Shown piece after piece: positions 29,801 to 38,662 of a stretch of DNA of 64,000 nt. Source of the DNA: Campylobacter concisus. Its GTDB lineage: Bacteria; Campylobacterota; Campylobacteria; Campylobacterales; Campylobacteraceae. A program made the position numbers and the translations under genes. Numbering within the stretch: the first letter of the stretch is position 1; every line of letters starts with the position of its first letter. Under the pieces are notes generated by a model. It ran no database searches. It had not been told where the DNA came from and saw only the letters and a program-made list of their open reading frames with translations. Location: positions 620,001 to 684,000 of the forward strand of contig NZ_CP049272.1 in the NCBI RefSeq assembly GCF_003048775.2, in the 5' to 3' direction.

Positions 29801-30073
29801 CCTACCGTCACTAAGTTCAGGGTGGCTAAGTAATGCGCCAGAGTCCATAACGCCAAGCGTCACACCTTTGCCTGTCACTCCAAGAGCATACGCAATAGCT
29901 GCATTGATACGCTTTAGTCCCCAGTATGCTTCATATTCAGCGCTCTGCCAGCTACTTATGTCGCCAAATTTACCACTTTCTTGATCGTTGGCTTTTAGCG
30001 AATTTGTAAACAAAAGAGCACAACAAGCTGCACTTATAAAAATACATTTTTTATTTAAAATGGATCTTTTCAC
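26882..30073 (-). CDS. Subtilisin-like serine protease autotransporter
   Basis: A 1063-residue type V secreted protease. An N-terminal signal peptide is followed by a peptidase S8 domain. The catalytic triad is D77 (GVMDSG), H154 (DSHGTHVAG) and S363 (DGTSMAAPH), with the oxyanion asparagine N286 (TAGNRNG). A passenger stalk with an autotransporter-associated repeat (LGTLKLAGTNSYTGKTIIKSG, about 528-548) follows. The last 280 or so residues are a beta-barrel ending in the aromatic EILF. It is monocistronic with a long AT-rich upstream region. Related SphB1/NalP-type proteases process other surface proteins; that role is inference here. Confidence 0.93.
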   Translation of the reverse strand: MKRSILNKKCIFISAACCALLFTNSLKANDQESGKFGDISSWQSAEYEAYWGLKRINAAIAYALGVTGKGVTLGVMDSGALLSHPELSDGRISALKISGSYYKDGQKYPDTEHGNSPFLKKGSTDKNRADFGDFKKGDKFEADGNWIAGVNDSHGTHVAGTIAGSRDGKGMHGVAFDSKLIVGNTGGTDGMTYGPNQDYNFFLASYEGLAKAGARAINNSWGSNRKFYKAYEGATGFDGGNSLDIKDLDAAYKSYYPFVTNGKNFLDAAYEVAKKYGIIQVFTAGNRNGMKESYTRAMLPYFRPDAEKYWINVTGMTDGDAQHFNTAGHSKWWSIAAPGKSIKSSTVDPKNGNAGYDSWDGTSMAAPHVTGALGLVMQRYPYMSNSQARDVLLTTARQVRDEFKKPADTRRISGFTAPLGVPDERWGWGALDMSKAMFGPGQLLGVFDVSLDTDDLYSNNISDVAIKYRKTEDEAEAKIWANRKAELEKMSNLTAEQKAELDIGNAREKAREQRASEGYEGTLIKRGLGTLKLAGTNSYTGKTIIKSGKITALNQSLKSSEVVVENGGALEIVKEMSVREIDRNKFSQKLSFKDVTRKSTNDAVKATIKTGGSYIISNNAANLNLNFEKNSIIDISKPDVDIMKRLYDDSSKAKTYAVTGNFSGYNDTVLRKYAFFDLTRNYSDNKLELTLKKSKNTITSIAASDNQKRVAQFIESTAGRPALLASPFRSRPTVITSDLYRHFIYATPKEASDTLKTFANNANLAQHNAFLLENILLKNAIINHEFDPFSAKAIDASGMKFWSNTMANAMKFDDVKANSFTQLFGFDGSVNDVFTLGGVLGASSEKVKEDGDDAYKTKGTSIGIYGKSQIASTKIDLGLIYTNAKRKTQNGATIVSFYSDEHVKSKEKALTAYANLALTVFNSANFSLNPYVGASYLRMKTDSTSQNIGIFRMDVDEKTRDLGVFSIGLNPSVPFSLSSTKMKFEADLAYNRLVGDTRPNIGVNIANAGYLELEGKEVRDLGTASLGVKANVYKNINLGLSYTGAFAKDVKSNSVNVKFEILF

Positions 30074-30353
30074 ATCTCATCCTTTTGCATAAAATTTAAA
30101 TGGATTGTAATATCCTTAAAATAAATTATTAATTAAAATATTAAAATTTATGATAAATTTTTACTTTAATAATCCCTTTTTTACGCTATTTTTACTATAA
30201 GATATGAAAAAATGATTAAAATGGTATCACATAAATATTATTAATTACGATTTTATTTTAAAACAATTATTTAAATATAATTTTTAATAAAAGTAGAATT
30301 TCATCTCTGCTTTACAAATTTAAGCTAAAATAGCAGACTTTAAAGGAGAAAAT

Positions 30354-31049
30354 ATGAGCGAATACGCAAATTTGATATTAGCTATCTTGCTAGCTATTTT
30401 GGCATTTGCATTTTATAGGTCAAACAAAGCGCTAAAAAAGGCAAAAGATGATAGCGAAAATGTTTCAGTCAGCACTGAAATTTCGCAGCTTAAAAGCATC
30501 GGCGAACTGTCTGTCTTTCAGGTATATAGCAAAGAGATCGTCACAAAGACAGATCATGCATTTGGAAATTTTGGCAAAGAGTATCTAAGGTGGCTGGTAA
30601 GCGAAAAGAAGCTTTCGATGATATTTGAATTTGAGATAAATTTCATCTACGATCTAACTAGCCCTAGACTCGAGATCATGCAGATCGCAAACTCTAGCTA
30701 CAAGATAAAAATGCCCCCATGTAAGTATAAATTTTCAATCGCAGATATGAAATTTTACGACGAAAAAAACGGCAAATTTATACCATTTTTGCTGCCTGAC
30801 TCGCTAAATGGCTTTTTTGGTAGCACTTTTACAGAAGAAGATAAAAATAGGCTAATAGAAGAGGCTAGAAACGAGGTTAAAAAGATGAGCGTTCGCCTTA
30901 TCTCGCAGCTTCAAAGTAAAATTCACAAATCAGCCCGCGACACGCTTGAAGCGATAGCTAAGAGCTTTGGCGCAAACAAGGTCGAGTTTGTCTTTGACGA
31001 TAGCGATGATCAGATCAACGAGCAACTAAATTTAGAAAATATCGCATAA
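30354..31049 (+). CDS. DUF4230-family membrane-anchored protein
   Basis: A 231-residue protein with one N-terminal membrane helix (about 5-22) and a soluble domain with the DUF4230 pattern (IGELSVFQVYSKEIVTKTD, then ...RLISQLQSKIHKSARDTLEAIAKSFG). The family has no established function. It starts behind AAAGGAG, with TAAAAT at 30326-30331 as a plausible -10. The DyP peroxidase gene follows 23 nt later, so they are probably one operon. The 280-bp AT-rich gap before it holds this promoter and that of the divergent autotransporter; I see nothing else in it. Confidence 0.82.
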   Translation: MSEYANLILAILLAILAFAFYRSNKALKKAKDDSENVSVSTEISQLKSIGELSVFQVYSKEIVTKTDHAFGNFGKEYLRWLVSEKKLSMIFEFEINFIYDLTSPRLEIMQIANSSYKIKMPPCKYKFSIADMKFYDEKNGKFIPFLLPDSLNGFFGSTFTEEDKNRLIEEARNEVKKMSVRLISQLQSKIHKSARDTLEAIAKSFGANKVEFVFDDSDDQINEQLNLENIA

Positions 31050-31072
31050 AAACAAAATTTAAAGGAGAAAAA

Positions 31073-31996
31073 ATGAGTGTAAATTCACAAGAGGTCACAC
31101 AAGCACCAGGCAACAACACAGTCTTTCAAACATGGGTCTTAAAAGGCGACAAAAAGGCATGTAAAGAGGGCTTTGCTAAGCTTTGTGCTTTGGTTGTAAA
31201 TTTAAATAAAACTGCCAAAGTTAGATTTGGCGCAAATGAAAATGTAAATTGCGTCCTTGGCGTGGGTCATGATGCTTGGAAAAAGCTTGAAATTTCAAAA
31301 GAATTGCCAAAAGAGCTTGTAAATTTTAAAGCGATCAAAGGCGATAAACATGAAGCCGTTAGCACGAAGGGCGATATACACATCCACATCCGCGCGCTAA
31401 ATGCGGCTGACTGCTTTGACATGGCGCAAAATATCAAAGAAGTTTTGTTTAAATTTGCAGAGCTTACAGATGAGACTCAAGGCTTTAAATACCACGATGG
31501 CAGAGCGATAATTGGCTTTGTTGATGGCACTGAAAATCCTGATGGTGAAGATAGAGATCTTTTTGCAAAAGTCGGCAAAGAGGACGCTAAATTTAAAGGC
31601 GGTAGCTACGTTTTTGTTCAAAAATACTTCCACAAAATGAAAGAGTGGAACGCTACAAGCGTAAGCGAGCAAGAAAAGGTTATAGGCCGCTCAAAAGAGT
31701 ATGACATCGAGATGGATGAGAGCGTAAAACCTACAAATTCACACTCAGCTGCTGCAAATGTCGGCGACGATAAAAAGGTCGTGCGCGGCAATATGCCATT
31801 TACTGAAGGCAGCAAAACAGGCACTTACTTCATCGCTTATGCGAGCACATTTTCAACGGTTGAGCTTATGCTTAAAAAGATGTTTATCGGCGAGCCAAAA
31901 GGCAACTCAGATAGGCTGCTTGACTTTAGTACGCCAGTAACTGGGGCTTTATATTTTGCTCCTACGCTTGATATGCTTGGCGATTACGAGGGATAA
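31073..31996 (+). CDS. DyP-type haem peroxidase
   Basis: A 307-residue dye-decolorizing peroxidase. The GxxDG motif is GFVDGTENP with the catalytic aspartate D151. The proximal haem histidine is H224 in PTNSHSAAA, and the distal arginine is R238 in VVRGNMPF. Length and motif order match the short cytosolic class related to YfeX/TyrA. No signal peptide or Tat motif is visible. It uses H2O2 to oxidise organic substrates or porphyrins. No encapsulin gene is nearby, although some DyPs are encapsulin cargo. Confidence 0.92.
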   Translation: MSVNSQEVTQAPGNNTVFQTWVLKGDKKACKEGFAKLCALVVNLNKTAKVRFGANENVNCVLGVGHDAWKKLEISKELPKELVNFKAIKGDKHEAVSTKGDIHIHIRALNAADCFDMAQNIKEVLFKFAELTDETQGFKYHDGRAIIGFVDGTENPDGEDRDLFAKVGKEDAKFKGGSYVFVQKYFHKMKEWNATSVSEQEKVIGRSKEYDIEMDESVKPTNSHSAAANVGDDKKVVRGNMPFTEGSKTGTYFIAYASTFSTVELMLKKMFIGEPKGNSDRLLDFSTPVTGALYFAPTLDMLGDYEG

Positions 31997-32036
31997 ATTT
32001 AGCTTGGGGCGAAGCAAATTTGCCCCTTTAAATTTA
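31994..32036 (+). terminator. Weak hairpin after the DyP gene
   Basis: GGGGC (32006-32010) and GCCCC (32022-32026) form a stem, extended on the outside by paired TAAATTTA copies at 31994-32001 and 32029-32036. It fills the gap before the EamA gene. Expression of that gene may therefore be reduced rather than fully cut off. Confidence 0.4.
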
Positions 32037-32047
32037 TAAGGATAAAG

Positions 32048-32470
32048 ATGCCAGAGTGGTTTATCTATGCAGCTCTTTCGGCTGTTTTTGCTGCACTTAC
32101 AGCGATCTTTGCAAAGCTAGGCGTAAAGGACATCGATAGCGATTTTGCGACATTTATAAGAACGATCGTTGTCATTTTGATGCTTGTTTTGCTTTTAAGC
32201 GTGGCTAAAAAATGGCAACCGCTAAGCTCGCTAAGCCCTAAAAACTGGCTCTTTCTCATACTAAGTGGCATGGCGACTGGTCTTTCGTGGCTTATGTATT
32301 TTAAAGCTATGCAAGCAGGCAAGGTCTATCAAGTAGCGCTGGTTGATAAGTTTAGCGTTGTGCTGGCTATCATTTTGGCTGTCATATTTCTTGGTGAGAG
32401 GCTAAATTTAAAAGAAATTTTAGCCGTCTGTCTTATCGTATCTGGCGTGTTTCTACTCATTTTTAAATAA
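32048..32470 (+). CDS. Half-size EamA/DMT-family transporter
   Basis: A 140-residue protein with about five hydrophobic helices, matching one EamA repeat (WFIYAALSAVFAALTAIFAKLGVKDIDSDFATFIRT... and LVDKFSVVLAIILAVIFLGERL). Half-size EamA proteins work as dimers and belong to the drug/metabolite transporter superfamily. The substrate is unknown. Its last 150 bases recur at 36139-36288 beyond the torCA-like genes, where only that fragment remains. AAGGATAAAG precedes the ATG. Confidence 0.87.
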   Translation: MPEWFIYAALSAVFAALTAIFAKLGVKDIDSDFATFIRTIVVILMLVLLLSVAKKWQPLSSLSPKNWLFLILSGMATGLSWLMYFKAMQAGKVYQVALVDKFSVVLAIILAVIFLGERLNLKEILAVCLIVSGVFLLIFK

Positions 32471-32569
32471 AATTTTCTGCGTTATTCTTAAAGTATTTTT
32501 TTAATTTTAATTTGTAATTAATCTAAAAGCCCCTAGAATTTAGAGAAATTCATTTTTAAAGGGAGAAAT

Positions 32570-33145
32570 ATGAAAAAAATCATTCTTTCAGCTATCGTGG
32601 CTTGTGCTGCATTTGGTGCTGGCCTAAACTATACAGATGTCGTTAAAGACGTTTATGGCGATGCTAGCTCAAACAAAAGTATAGGCAGACTGCTACCAAC
32701 CAACGCAGTTGAAATTTTACAAACAAGCGGCGACAGAGCGCAGATAAAAGTAAAAGGCTATCAAAACCCAGCCGTTAGCAACGTAGTTTATTTTGCTGAT
32801 GGCGCGAGGATCATCTCAGTAGCGTTTGCAAAAACTGCACCTTTTGACATCGAAGTGACAAAAGAGGGCAAAAACGGTAAATGGAACGAGGTAGAAACAA
32901 CAGTTTTTGTTCAAAAAGATGGCTTTAGCACTGACGTAAACGCGATGTTTGCAAAAGCTGACAAGATGTATAAAGAGAGTTGTGGTGTTTGCCATGCGTT
33001 GCCTCAAACCACACATTTCAACGCTAACCAATGGCCGTCACTTCTAAAATCAATGATCGGCAGAACCGCAATAGAGAAAAAAGACGAGTGGTTGGTTGTT
33101 GAATACCTTCAAAAACACTCATCTGACGTAAATCTAGGTAAATAA
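32570..33145 (+). CDS. Periplasmic monohaem cytochrome c (TorC-like)
   Basis: A 191-residue secreted protein. A signal peptide (about 1-18) is followed by a beta-rich SH3-like region (LLPTNAVEILQTSGDRAQIKVKGYQ) and a C-terminal c-type haem domain with C138-GV-C141-H142 and a likely distal methionine near 162. It lies 83 nt before the molybdoenzyme gene. The pair matches the Campylobacter jejuni Cj0265c/Cj0264c type, in which a monohaem cytochrome feeds electrons to a TMAO/DMSO reductase. TAGAAT at 32534-32539 is a plausible -10. Confidence 0.87.
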   Translation: MKKIILSAIVACAAFGAGLNYTDVVKDVYGDASSNKSIGRLLPTNAVEILQTSGDRAQIKVKGYQNPAVSNVVYFADGARIISVAFAKTAPFDIEVTKEGKNGKWNEVETTVFVQKDGFSTDVNAMFAKADKMYKESCGVCHALPQTTHFNANQWPSLLKSMIGRTAIEKKDEWLVVEYLQKHSSDVNLGK

Positions 33146-33228
33146 GCAAAACTTTTGTAGCGGAGAGTAAAAACAAATATTAAAGTTTAGCTTATTTAAA
33201 AGAAAACTTATAATGAAAGGGAGATAAG

Positions 33229-35796
33229 ATGAACGAGAACAGGCGAGATTTTCTAAAAAAAGGTGCTACAGCAATTGCAGCGACACCTTTGCTTTCAAGC
33301 GTAACAGCATCAAATTTATTTGCTGATGGCGTAAAAAAGAGTGTTTTAAGAGATAGCGAGGTCATCACAGCTGCCCACTGGGGTATGTTAAAAGTGACAA
33401 CCAAAAACGGTGTAGCAGTAAAGTCAGAGCCTATCCAAAAAACAAGTGAAATTTACAACCCACTTCAGCACTACACACCAGATATGATCTACAAATGTCG
33501 TATCAAGCGACCAGCAGTAAGAAAGAGTTACCTTGAAAATCCAGATAGTCCAAAGCCAGAGCTTCGTGGCAAGGATGAGTGGGTTGAGGTGCCTTATGAG
33601 GAGGCGATCAAGCTAGTTGCAAGAGAGCTGAAAAAAACAAGAGCGCAAAAAGGCTTACAAAGTGTATTTGCGGGTAGCTATGGCTGGAAGTCAAGTGGAA
33701 ACGTGCATAACTCAAGAATTTTACTTCATAGATTTATGAACCTTAGTGGTGGCTTTGTTGGCTCGTTAGGGGACTACTCAACAGGTGCTAGCCAGATCAT
33801 AATGCCTCACGTTGTGGGTAGTATCGAGGTCTATGAGCAGCAAACCAGCTGGCCAGTCGTGCTTGAAAACTCAAAAGTCGTAGTCATTTGGGGTGCAAAC
33901 CCACTTGCGACACTTCGCATAGCTTGGACAGCGACTGATGAGCAGGGCTTTAAATACTTTGAAGAGCTTAAAAATAAAAAAGATATTAAAGTGATCGTTA
34001 TCGATCCTATCAAGTCTGAAACAGCGCAATACTTCGACAAAGCTCAGTGGATAGCCCCTGTGCCAAACACCGACACAGCGATGATGCTTGGTATGATACA
34101 CTACTTATACGAGAGTGGCAAGTATGATAAAAATTTCATTGAAACCTACACAACAGGCTTTGATAAATTTCTCCCATATCTACTTGGTAAGACAGACAAT
34201 ACTCCTAAAAATTTAAAGTGGGCGAGCAAAATTTGTGGCATCGATAAAGATACTTTAAAAGAGCTAGCTGATACATTTATCGCAAACCGCACTATGATAA
34301 TGAGCGGCTGGGGCATGCAGCGCGCTCACCACGGCGAGCAACCACACTGGGCGATGGTGACTTTGGCGGCGATGCTAGGACAGATCGGACTTCCTGGCGG
34401 TGGATTCGGGCTTAGCTATCACTATTCAAACGGTGGCGCACCAACATGCAAGGGTGCAGTCATTGGCGGAGTAAATAGTGCAAGTGTGGGTAAATTTAAC
34501 GATAAGGGCGAGTTTATAGGCACGGATACAGGTGAGTTTGACAAACGAGGTCGCTTCGTCGCAAAGGCAGCCGCAGCAGCAGGCACAGGCCAAAGTTGGC
34601 TACAAAAGGCAACCAACTATGCCTTCCCGGTCGCAAGGATTGCTGATGCGTTGCTACATCCTGGTAAAGTGATCGACCACGACGGCAAAAAGATCACCTA
34701 TCCAGATATCGACTTTATCTACTGGGTCGGCGGCAACCCACTTGTACACCACCAAGATACAAATACAAATTTAAAAGCGTGGAGAAAGCCAAGAACGGTT
34801 GTCGTTCACGAAGCATACTGGACACCGACAGCTAAAATGGCTGATATTGTCTTCCCAGTCACTACAGAGTACGAGAGAAACGATATCACCATGACCGGTG
34901 ACTACTCAAATATGAACATCGTGCCAATGAAGCAAGTCGTTGAGAAATACCACGAGGCAAGAGACGATTATCAAATTTTCATCGATCTTTGCAAGGCTTA
35001 TGCTAAAAATTTAGTAATTGCCTACACAGATAACGGCAAGGATGAGTTTGACTGGATCAAAGAGTACTATGACGCAGCCTACGCTCAGGTCAAGGCTGTA
35101 CCAGAGCTAACTACTGATATGAAACCATTTGAAGAGTTTTGGAACGAGAACAAGCCAGTTACATTTGCTTCATCTCAAGATAGCGATAGTTGGGTGAGAT
35201 TTGGCGAATTTAGAGAAGATCCTGTACTAAATGCTCTTGGAACTCCAAGCGGTCTTATAGAAATTTACTCAGAGACTATCGAGAAAATGGGCTACGACGA
35301 CTGCAAGGCACACCCAATGTGGTTTGAGCCAATCGAGTGGCTAGGCATGAAAGATAAACCAGCTAAATTCCACATGATAAGCGCTCACCCAACAGACCGC
35401 TTGCATTCACAGCTAAGCCAAACTTCACTTCGTGACAACTATGTGATCGCAAACCGCGAGCCTATCTGGATCAACGAAAAAGACGCAAAAGAGCTTGGCG
35501 TACAAAGCGGCGACTTGGTGCGTGTGTTTAACGCACGTGGCGAGGTGCTAGCAGGTGCTCATGTCACTAAAAATATCAAAGAGGGCGTTGTAAAACTAGC
35601 TGAGGGCGCTTGGTATGACGGCTTTGATAGTGGCATCTGCAAAAACGGCTCTGCAAACGTGCTAACCATAGATATCCCAACAAGTAAGCTAGCAAATGGC
35701 AACATTAGCCACACAGCTCTTGTAAATATTGAGAAATATAAAGGTGATGAGGCATTAAAGCTTACAGCTTTTGCTGAGCCAAAAATTTCTAAATAA
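33229..35796 (+). CDS. torA: TMAO/DMSO reductase, molybdopterin catalytic subunit (TorA-like)
   Basis: The 855-residue periplasmic molybdoenzyme begins with a Tat signal (NRRDFLKKG, then an alanine-rich core). There is no N-terminal 4Fe-4S cysteine motif, which separates it from nitrate and formate enzymes. The probable molybdenum ligand is S184 in GDYSTGA, the same motif as in DMSO and TMAO reductases. Other family stretches are VFAGSYGWKSSGNVHNS and the late HPTDRLHSQL. It is co-transcribed with the TorC-like cytochrome and closed by the hairpin at 35801. N-oxides, S-oxides or methionine sulfoxide are all possible substrates. Confidence 0.93.
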   Translation: MNENRRDFLKKGATAIAATPLLSSVTASNLFADGVKKSVLRDSEVITAAHWGMLKVTTKNGVAVKSEPIQKTSEIYNPLQHYTPDMIYKCRIKRPAVRKSYLENPDSPKPELRGKDEWVEVPYEEAIKLVARELKKTRAQKGLQSVFAGSYGWKSSGNVHNSRILLHRFMNLSGGFVGSLGDYSTGASQIIMPHVVGSIEVYEQQTSWPVVLENSKVVVIWGANPLATLRIAWTATDEQGFKYFEELKNKKDIKVIVIDPIKSETAQYFDKAQWIAPVPNTDTAMMLGMIHYLYESGKYDKNFIETYTTGFDKFLPYLLGKTDNTPKNLKWASKICGIDKDTLKELADTFIANRTMIMSGWGMQRAHHGEQPHWAMVTLAAMLGQIGLPGGGFGLSYHYSNGGAPTCKGAVIGGVNSASVGKFNDKGEFIGTDTGEFDKRGRFVAKAAAAAGTGQSWLQKATNYAFPVARIADALLHPGKVIDHDGKKITYPDIDFIYWVGGNPLVHHQDTNTNLKAWRKPRTVVVHEAYWTPTAKMADIVFPVTTEYERNDITMTGDYSNMNIVPMKQVVEKYHEARDDYQIFIDLCKAYAKNLVIAYTDNGKDEFDWIKEYYDAAYAQVKAVPELTTDMKPFEEFWNENKPVTFASSQDSDSWVRFGEFREDPVLNALGTPSGLIEIYSETIEKMGYDDCKAHPMWFEPIEWLGMKDKPAKFHMISAHPTDRLHSQLSQTSLRDNYVIANREPIWINEKDAKELGVQSGDLVRVFNARGEVLAGAHVTKNIKEGVVKLAEGAWYDGFDSGICKNGSANVLTIDIPTSKLANGNISHTALVNIEKYKGDEALKLTAFAEPKISK

Positions 35797-35800
35797 TATT

Positions 35801-35828
35801 AAAAGCAGGGGAGTCTTCTCCTGCTTTT
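35801..35828 (+). terminator. Terminator after torA
   Basis: AAAAGCAGG and CCTGCTTTT flank a short partly paired centre, giving a strong hairpin 4 bp after the torA-like stop, with a T-run within its 3' arm. Confidence 0.7.
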
Positions 35829-36020
35829 GAACTTAAAATTTAAAACAGATCTTCTATTTACAAAAAGCTTAAATTTATATTTAAAGTCTATAGTTCTATC
35901 AATTCTTATTTCGCAACAGATGTTTAGAAGAGAAGCAAATAAGGCTATAGCTATATTGTAAAAAAGTTATTTGGCTGATTATTTTAAAATTTAAAAACAT
36001 CAATCCAGTAATCTTGGTAA

Positions 36021-36140
36021 TTAGAGTTATACATTTATATCAAGAATAGTATAAATTTAAAGGATGAACAAGATAGATATAAAATTCAAGATATCTTTGA
36101 CATCTTCTTAGGCTTGATTTTTATAGTTGCGAGTGTATAA
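36021..36140 (+). other. Possible decayed coding remnant upstream of the EamA fragment
   Basis: In the 700-bp gap after torA one frame reads as about 39 residues ending in a membrane-like segment: KDEQDRYKIQDIFDIF followed by LGLIFIVASV and a TAA. It has no start codon and is out of frame with the EamA fragment that overlaps its end. The residue pattern looks protein-like, but the stretch is short. The rest of the gap (35829-36020 and 36289-36496) is AT-rich and shows nothing I can name except the chemoreceptor promoter region. Confidence 0.3.
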
Positions 36141-36288
36141 GGTCTATCAAGTAGCCTTAGTTGATAAATTTAGCGTTGTGCTTGCTGTTATTTTGGCTAT
36201 CATCTTTTTTGGTGAGAGGCTAAATTACAAAGAAATTTTAGCCATTTGTCTTATTATTTCAGGCGTTATTTTATTGATTTTCAAGTAA
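36139..36288 (+). pseudogene. 3' fragment of an EamA transporter gene, direct repeat of 32321-32470
   Basis: This 150-base stretch encodes the last 49 residues of an EamA protein (KVYQVALVDKFSVVLAVILA ... ISGVILLIFK) with its TAA stop, and has lost everything upstream. By hand alignment 125 of 150 bases match the end of the intact gene at 32321-32470, in the same orientation, without gaps. Most differences are silent or conservative (Ile/Val/Leu swaps), so it comes from a once-functional second copy rather than a fresh duplication. The two copies flank the torC/torA-like genes. Confidence 0.85.
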
Positions 36289-36496
36289 AAATTTATACTC
36301 TATATCTAGCAAAATAACAAAAAACAAAACTAGCTTATTTAATGGCATTTTGTGATCTAAAATTTATTCAAAAATTTTTAATTATCAAGATATCTTTATT
36401 AATTTTTAAAAAGCATTAAATAGAGGGTAAATTTAATACTAATTTTAATTCTTTTTCGATAAATTAAAGCGATTTTAACTTTTTAAAGGAGGAAAG

Positions 36497-38464
36497 ATGA
36501 AGTCCATAACTTCAAAGATAGCGATAATTATCATCTCATTGCTAGTTATTTCGTTTGCTGCTATTTCGGCAGTCAGCTACTATACAGCGGAAAGTAAGGT
36601 AGTAGAGTTGGTCAGCCAGACCCAGGATCAGATTCTAAGTGACATCAAAGCTACTACGGATTCTTTTTTTGAAGAATATTTAGAAGTTGCTAAAAAGTAT
36701 GCTTTGGATATAGCACAAACACCAAATAATGATGACTCGTACATGGAAAAAACAAAAATGCAAAAAGAAAGCGTTAGTCGTCTAGTTACTGATATTTTTT
36801 ATGGTCGCGAGAGTGATGGACATTTTTTCCAGTCTGACGGCACTAGAACAACTCCAGCCGATAACTACGATCCTAGAACTAGAGGTTGGTATAAAGCAGC
36901 AAAGAGCGCAAATGGTGCTATCTATACCGAACCTTATAAAGCTGCCTTGTTTAACGCTTTAGTAATTAGTTTTGCTGCTCCAGTAAATAAAAATGGAAAT
37001 TTTGATGGTGTTTTGGGGCTTGATTTAAATATGGATGCTTTAAGTAAAAAAATTCTTGAAATGGGTAAAACAAAATATGGCTACGTCTATTTAATAAATA
37101 AAGAAGGCGTAATGCTAATGCATAATGACCCAAACAATGTTGGTAAAACCGTTCCTGCTAGCAAATATATTGCTGAGGCTTTTGCAGCTAAAAAATTTGA
37201 TGAAAATGGACTTATTCCTTATACAAACTATAAAGGCGAAAACGTAACCGCCAAAGTCCTTCCTATAAACGATCAAGGCTGGTTAGCCGTAGCCGCTATC
37301 GGAGCGGATACTTTTTCGTCTAATACCTTGCCTTTATTAAAAGCCCAAATAATCCTTGCCGTAGCTTTTATAGTCATACTTTCGGCTATCGTATTTACTC
37401 TTCTTAAAAAATCCCTTAGCCCTATTAGAACTATTCAAACTAAGCTTGAAGATGCGTTTAAATTTATCACCTACGAAACCCCTAACGCTCCGGAAAAGCT
37501 AGTAGTAACTACGCAAGACGAATTCGGTAGAATGAGCGAATCTATTAACGAAAATATAGAAAAAGTCCTTAACGGCGTTAAAAAAGACAGCGCCTTAATA
37601 GACGAGATGAACGGTATAGCAAATCTCATGATAAAAGGCCACATGGGAGCCAAGATTAACTCTACTCCGAATAATCCGGCTTTAGTTCAGTTAAAAGACC
37701 TGCTAAATAAATTCTTTACTTCTATTTCTGAAAATTTAAAAGGCATAGCCGTAGTCTTAGCTTCTTACAACAAAAACGACTACACTCCTAGACTAGAGCT
37801 AAAACCGGAGCTTGAAAGCGATCTAAGAGATATGATAGTAGGCCTTCAAAGCGCGGGCGACGCCGTAAGCAATATGCTAAGGGAAAATTTAAAAGAAGCT
37901 CAGGTTCTAGAAGAAAAAGCTAAAATCCTAGCAGAATCTATGAGAACCCTAACCGACGGAGCCCATAAGCAAGCCGACTCTATCCAAGAAAGCGCGGCTG
38001 CTATAGAAGAGATGAGCAGTTCTATGAACGCCATTAGTCAAAAAGCTAGCGACGTAACAAGACAAAGCGAAGAGATTAAAAATATCATCGTTATTATTAG
38101 AGATATAGCCGACCAAACCAACCTACTTGCTCTAAACGCGGCTATAGAGGCGGCTAGAGCGGGCGAGCACGGAAGAGGATTTGCTGTAGTCGCCGACGAA
38201 GTGCGCAAACTAGCTGAAAGAACTCAAAAATCCCTCGGTGAGATCGAAGCTAACGCAAATGTTCTAGCTCAAAGCATCAATGAGATGAGTGAGAGCATCA
38301 GAGAGCAAAGCGAAGGCATAAATATGATAAATCAAAGCGTAAGTCAGATCGACAGTATTACAAAACAAAATATAAATATTGTTGGTACAACAAACGAAAT
38401 TACTTACCAAATAGATGACATGGCCAAGACGATAGTAGCCGACGTTAGAAAGAATAAATTTTAA
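36497..38464 (+). CDS. Methyl-accepting chemotaxis protein with dCache domain
   Basis: A 655-residue chemoreceptor: first membrane helix (about 7-27), periplasmic double-Cache domain (about 35-270), second helix (about 282-303), HAMP-like region, and a cytoplasmic signalling domain with the hairpin core around [20 protein letters not shown]. In the Cache domain Y124, R129, W131, Y132, Y147 and D176 fall at the spacing of the amino-acid-binding dCache motif. Methylation-type helices flank the hairpin, and no C-terminal CheR pentapeptide is visible. From about codon 240 to 580 codon choice differs from the neighbours. It starts behind AAAGGAGG and ends at a strong terminator. Confidence 0.94.
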   Translation: MKSITSKIAIIIISLLVISFAAISAVSYYTAESKVVELVSQTQDQILSDIKATTDSFFEEYLEVAKKYALDIAQTPNNDDSYMEKTKMQKESVSRLVTDIFYGRESDGHFFQSDGTRTTPADNYDPRTRGWYKAAKSANGAIYTEPYKAALFNALVISFAAPVNKNGNFDGVLGLDLNMDALSKKILEMGKTKYGYVYLINKEGVMLMHNDPNNVGKTVPASKYIAEAFAAKKFDENGLIPYTNYKGENVTAKVLPINDQGWLAVAAIGADTFSSNTLPLLKAQIILAVAFIVILSAIVFTLLKKSLSPIRTIQTKLEDAFKFITYETPNAPEKLVVTTQDEFGRMSESINENIEKVLNGVKKDSALIDEMNGIANLMIKGHMGAKINSTPNNPALVQLKDLLNKFFTSISENLKGIAVVLASYNKNDYTPRLELKPELESDLRDMIVGLQSAGDAVSNMLRENLKEAQVLEEKAKILAESMRTLTDGAHKQADSIQESAAAIEEMSSSMNAISQKASDVTRQSEEIKNIIVIIRDIADQTNLLALNAAIEAARAGEHGRGFAVVADEVRKLAERTQKSLGEIEANANVLAQSINEMSESIREQSEGINMINQSVSQIDSITKQNINIVGTTNEITYQIDDMAKTIVADVRKNKF

Positions 38465-38473
38465 TCTTAGACC

Positions 38474-38502
38474 GAATTTAGGGGTTTGTTTCCCCTAAAT
38501 TC
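38474..38502 (+). terminator. Terminator between the two chemoreceptor genes
   Basis: GAATTTAGGGG-TTTGTTT-CCCCTAAATTC is a perfect 11-bp stem with a 7-nt loop, 10 bp after the first chemoreceptor stop and followed by TAATTTTA. The two receptor genes are therefore separate transcription units. Confidence 0.85.
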
Positions 38503-38662
38503 TAATTTTATCTCGCTGATTTTAACTATCTAAAATGAAAAAATAATTCAAAATTATTATTTAATGTATACATCACTATTTTGTAATTAATATTATTAAA
38601 TACTATTTAATATAAAAAAAATATACAATCGCATCTTAAAAATTTTTGTAAAAGGAAAGTAA

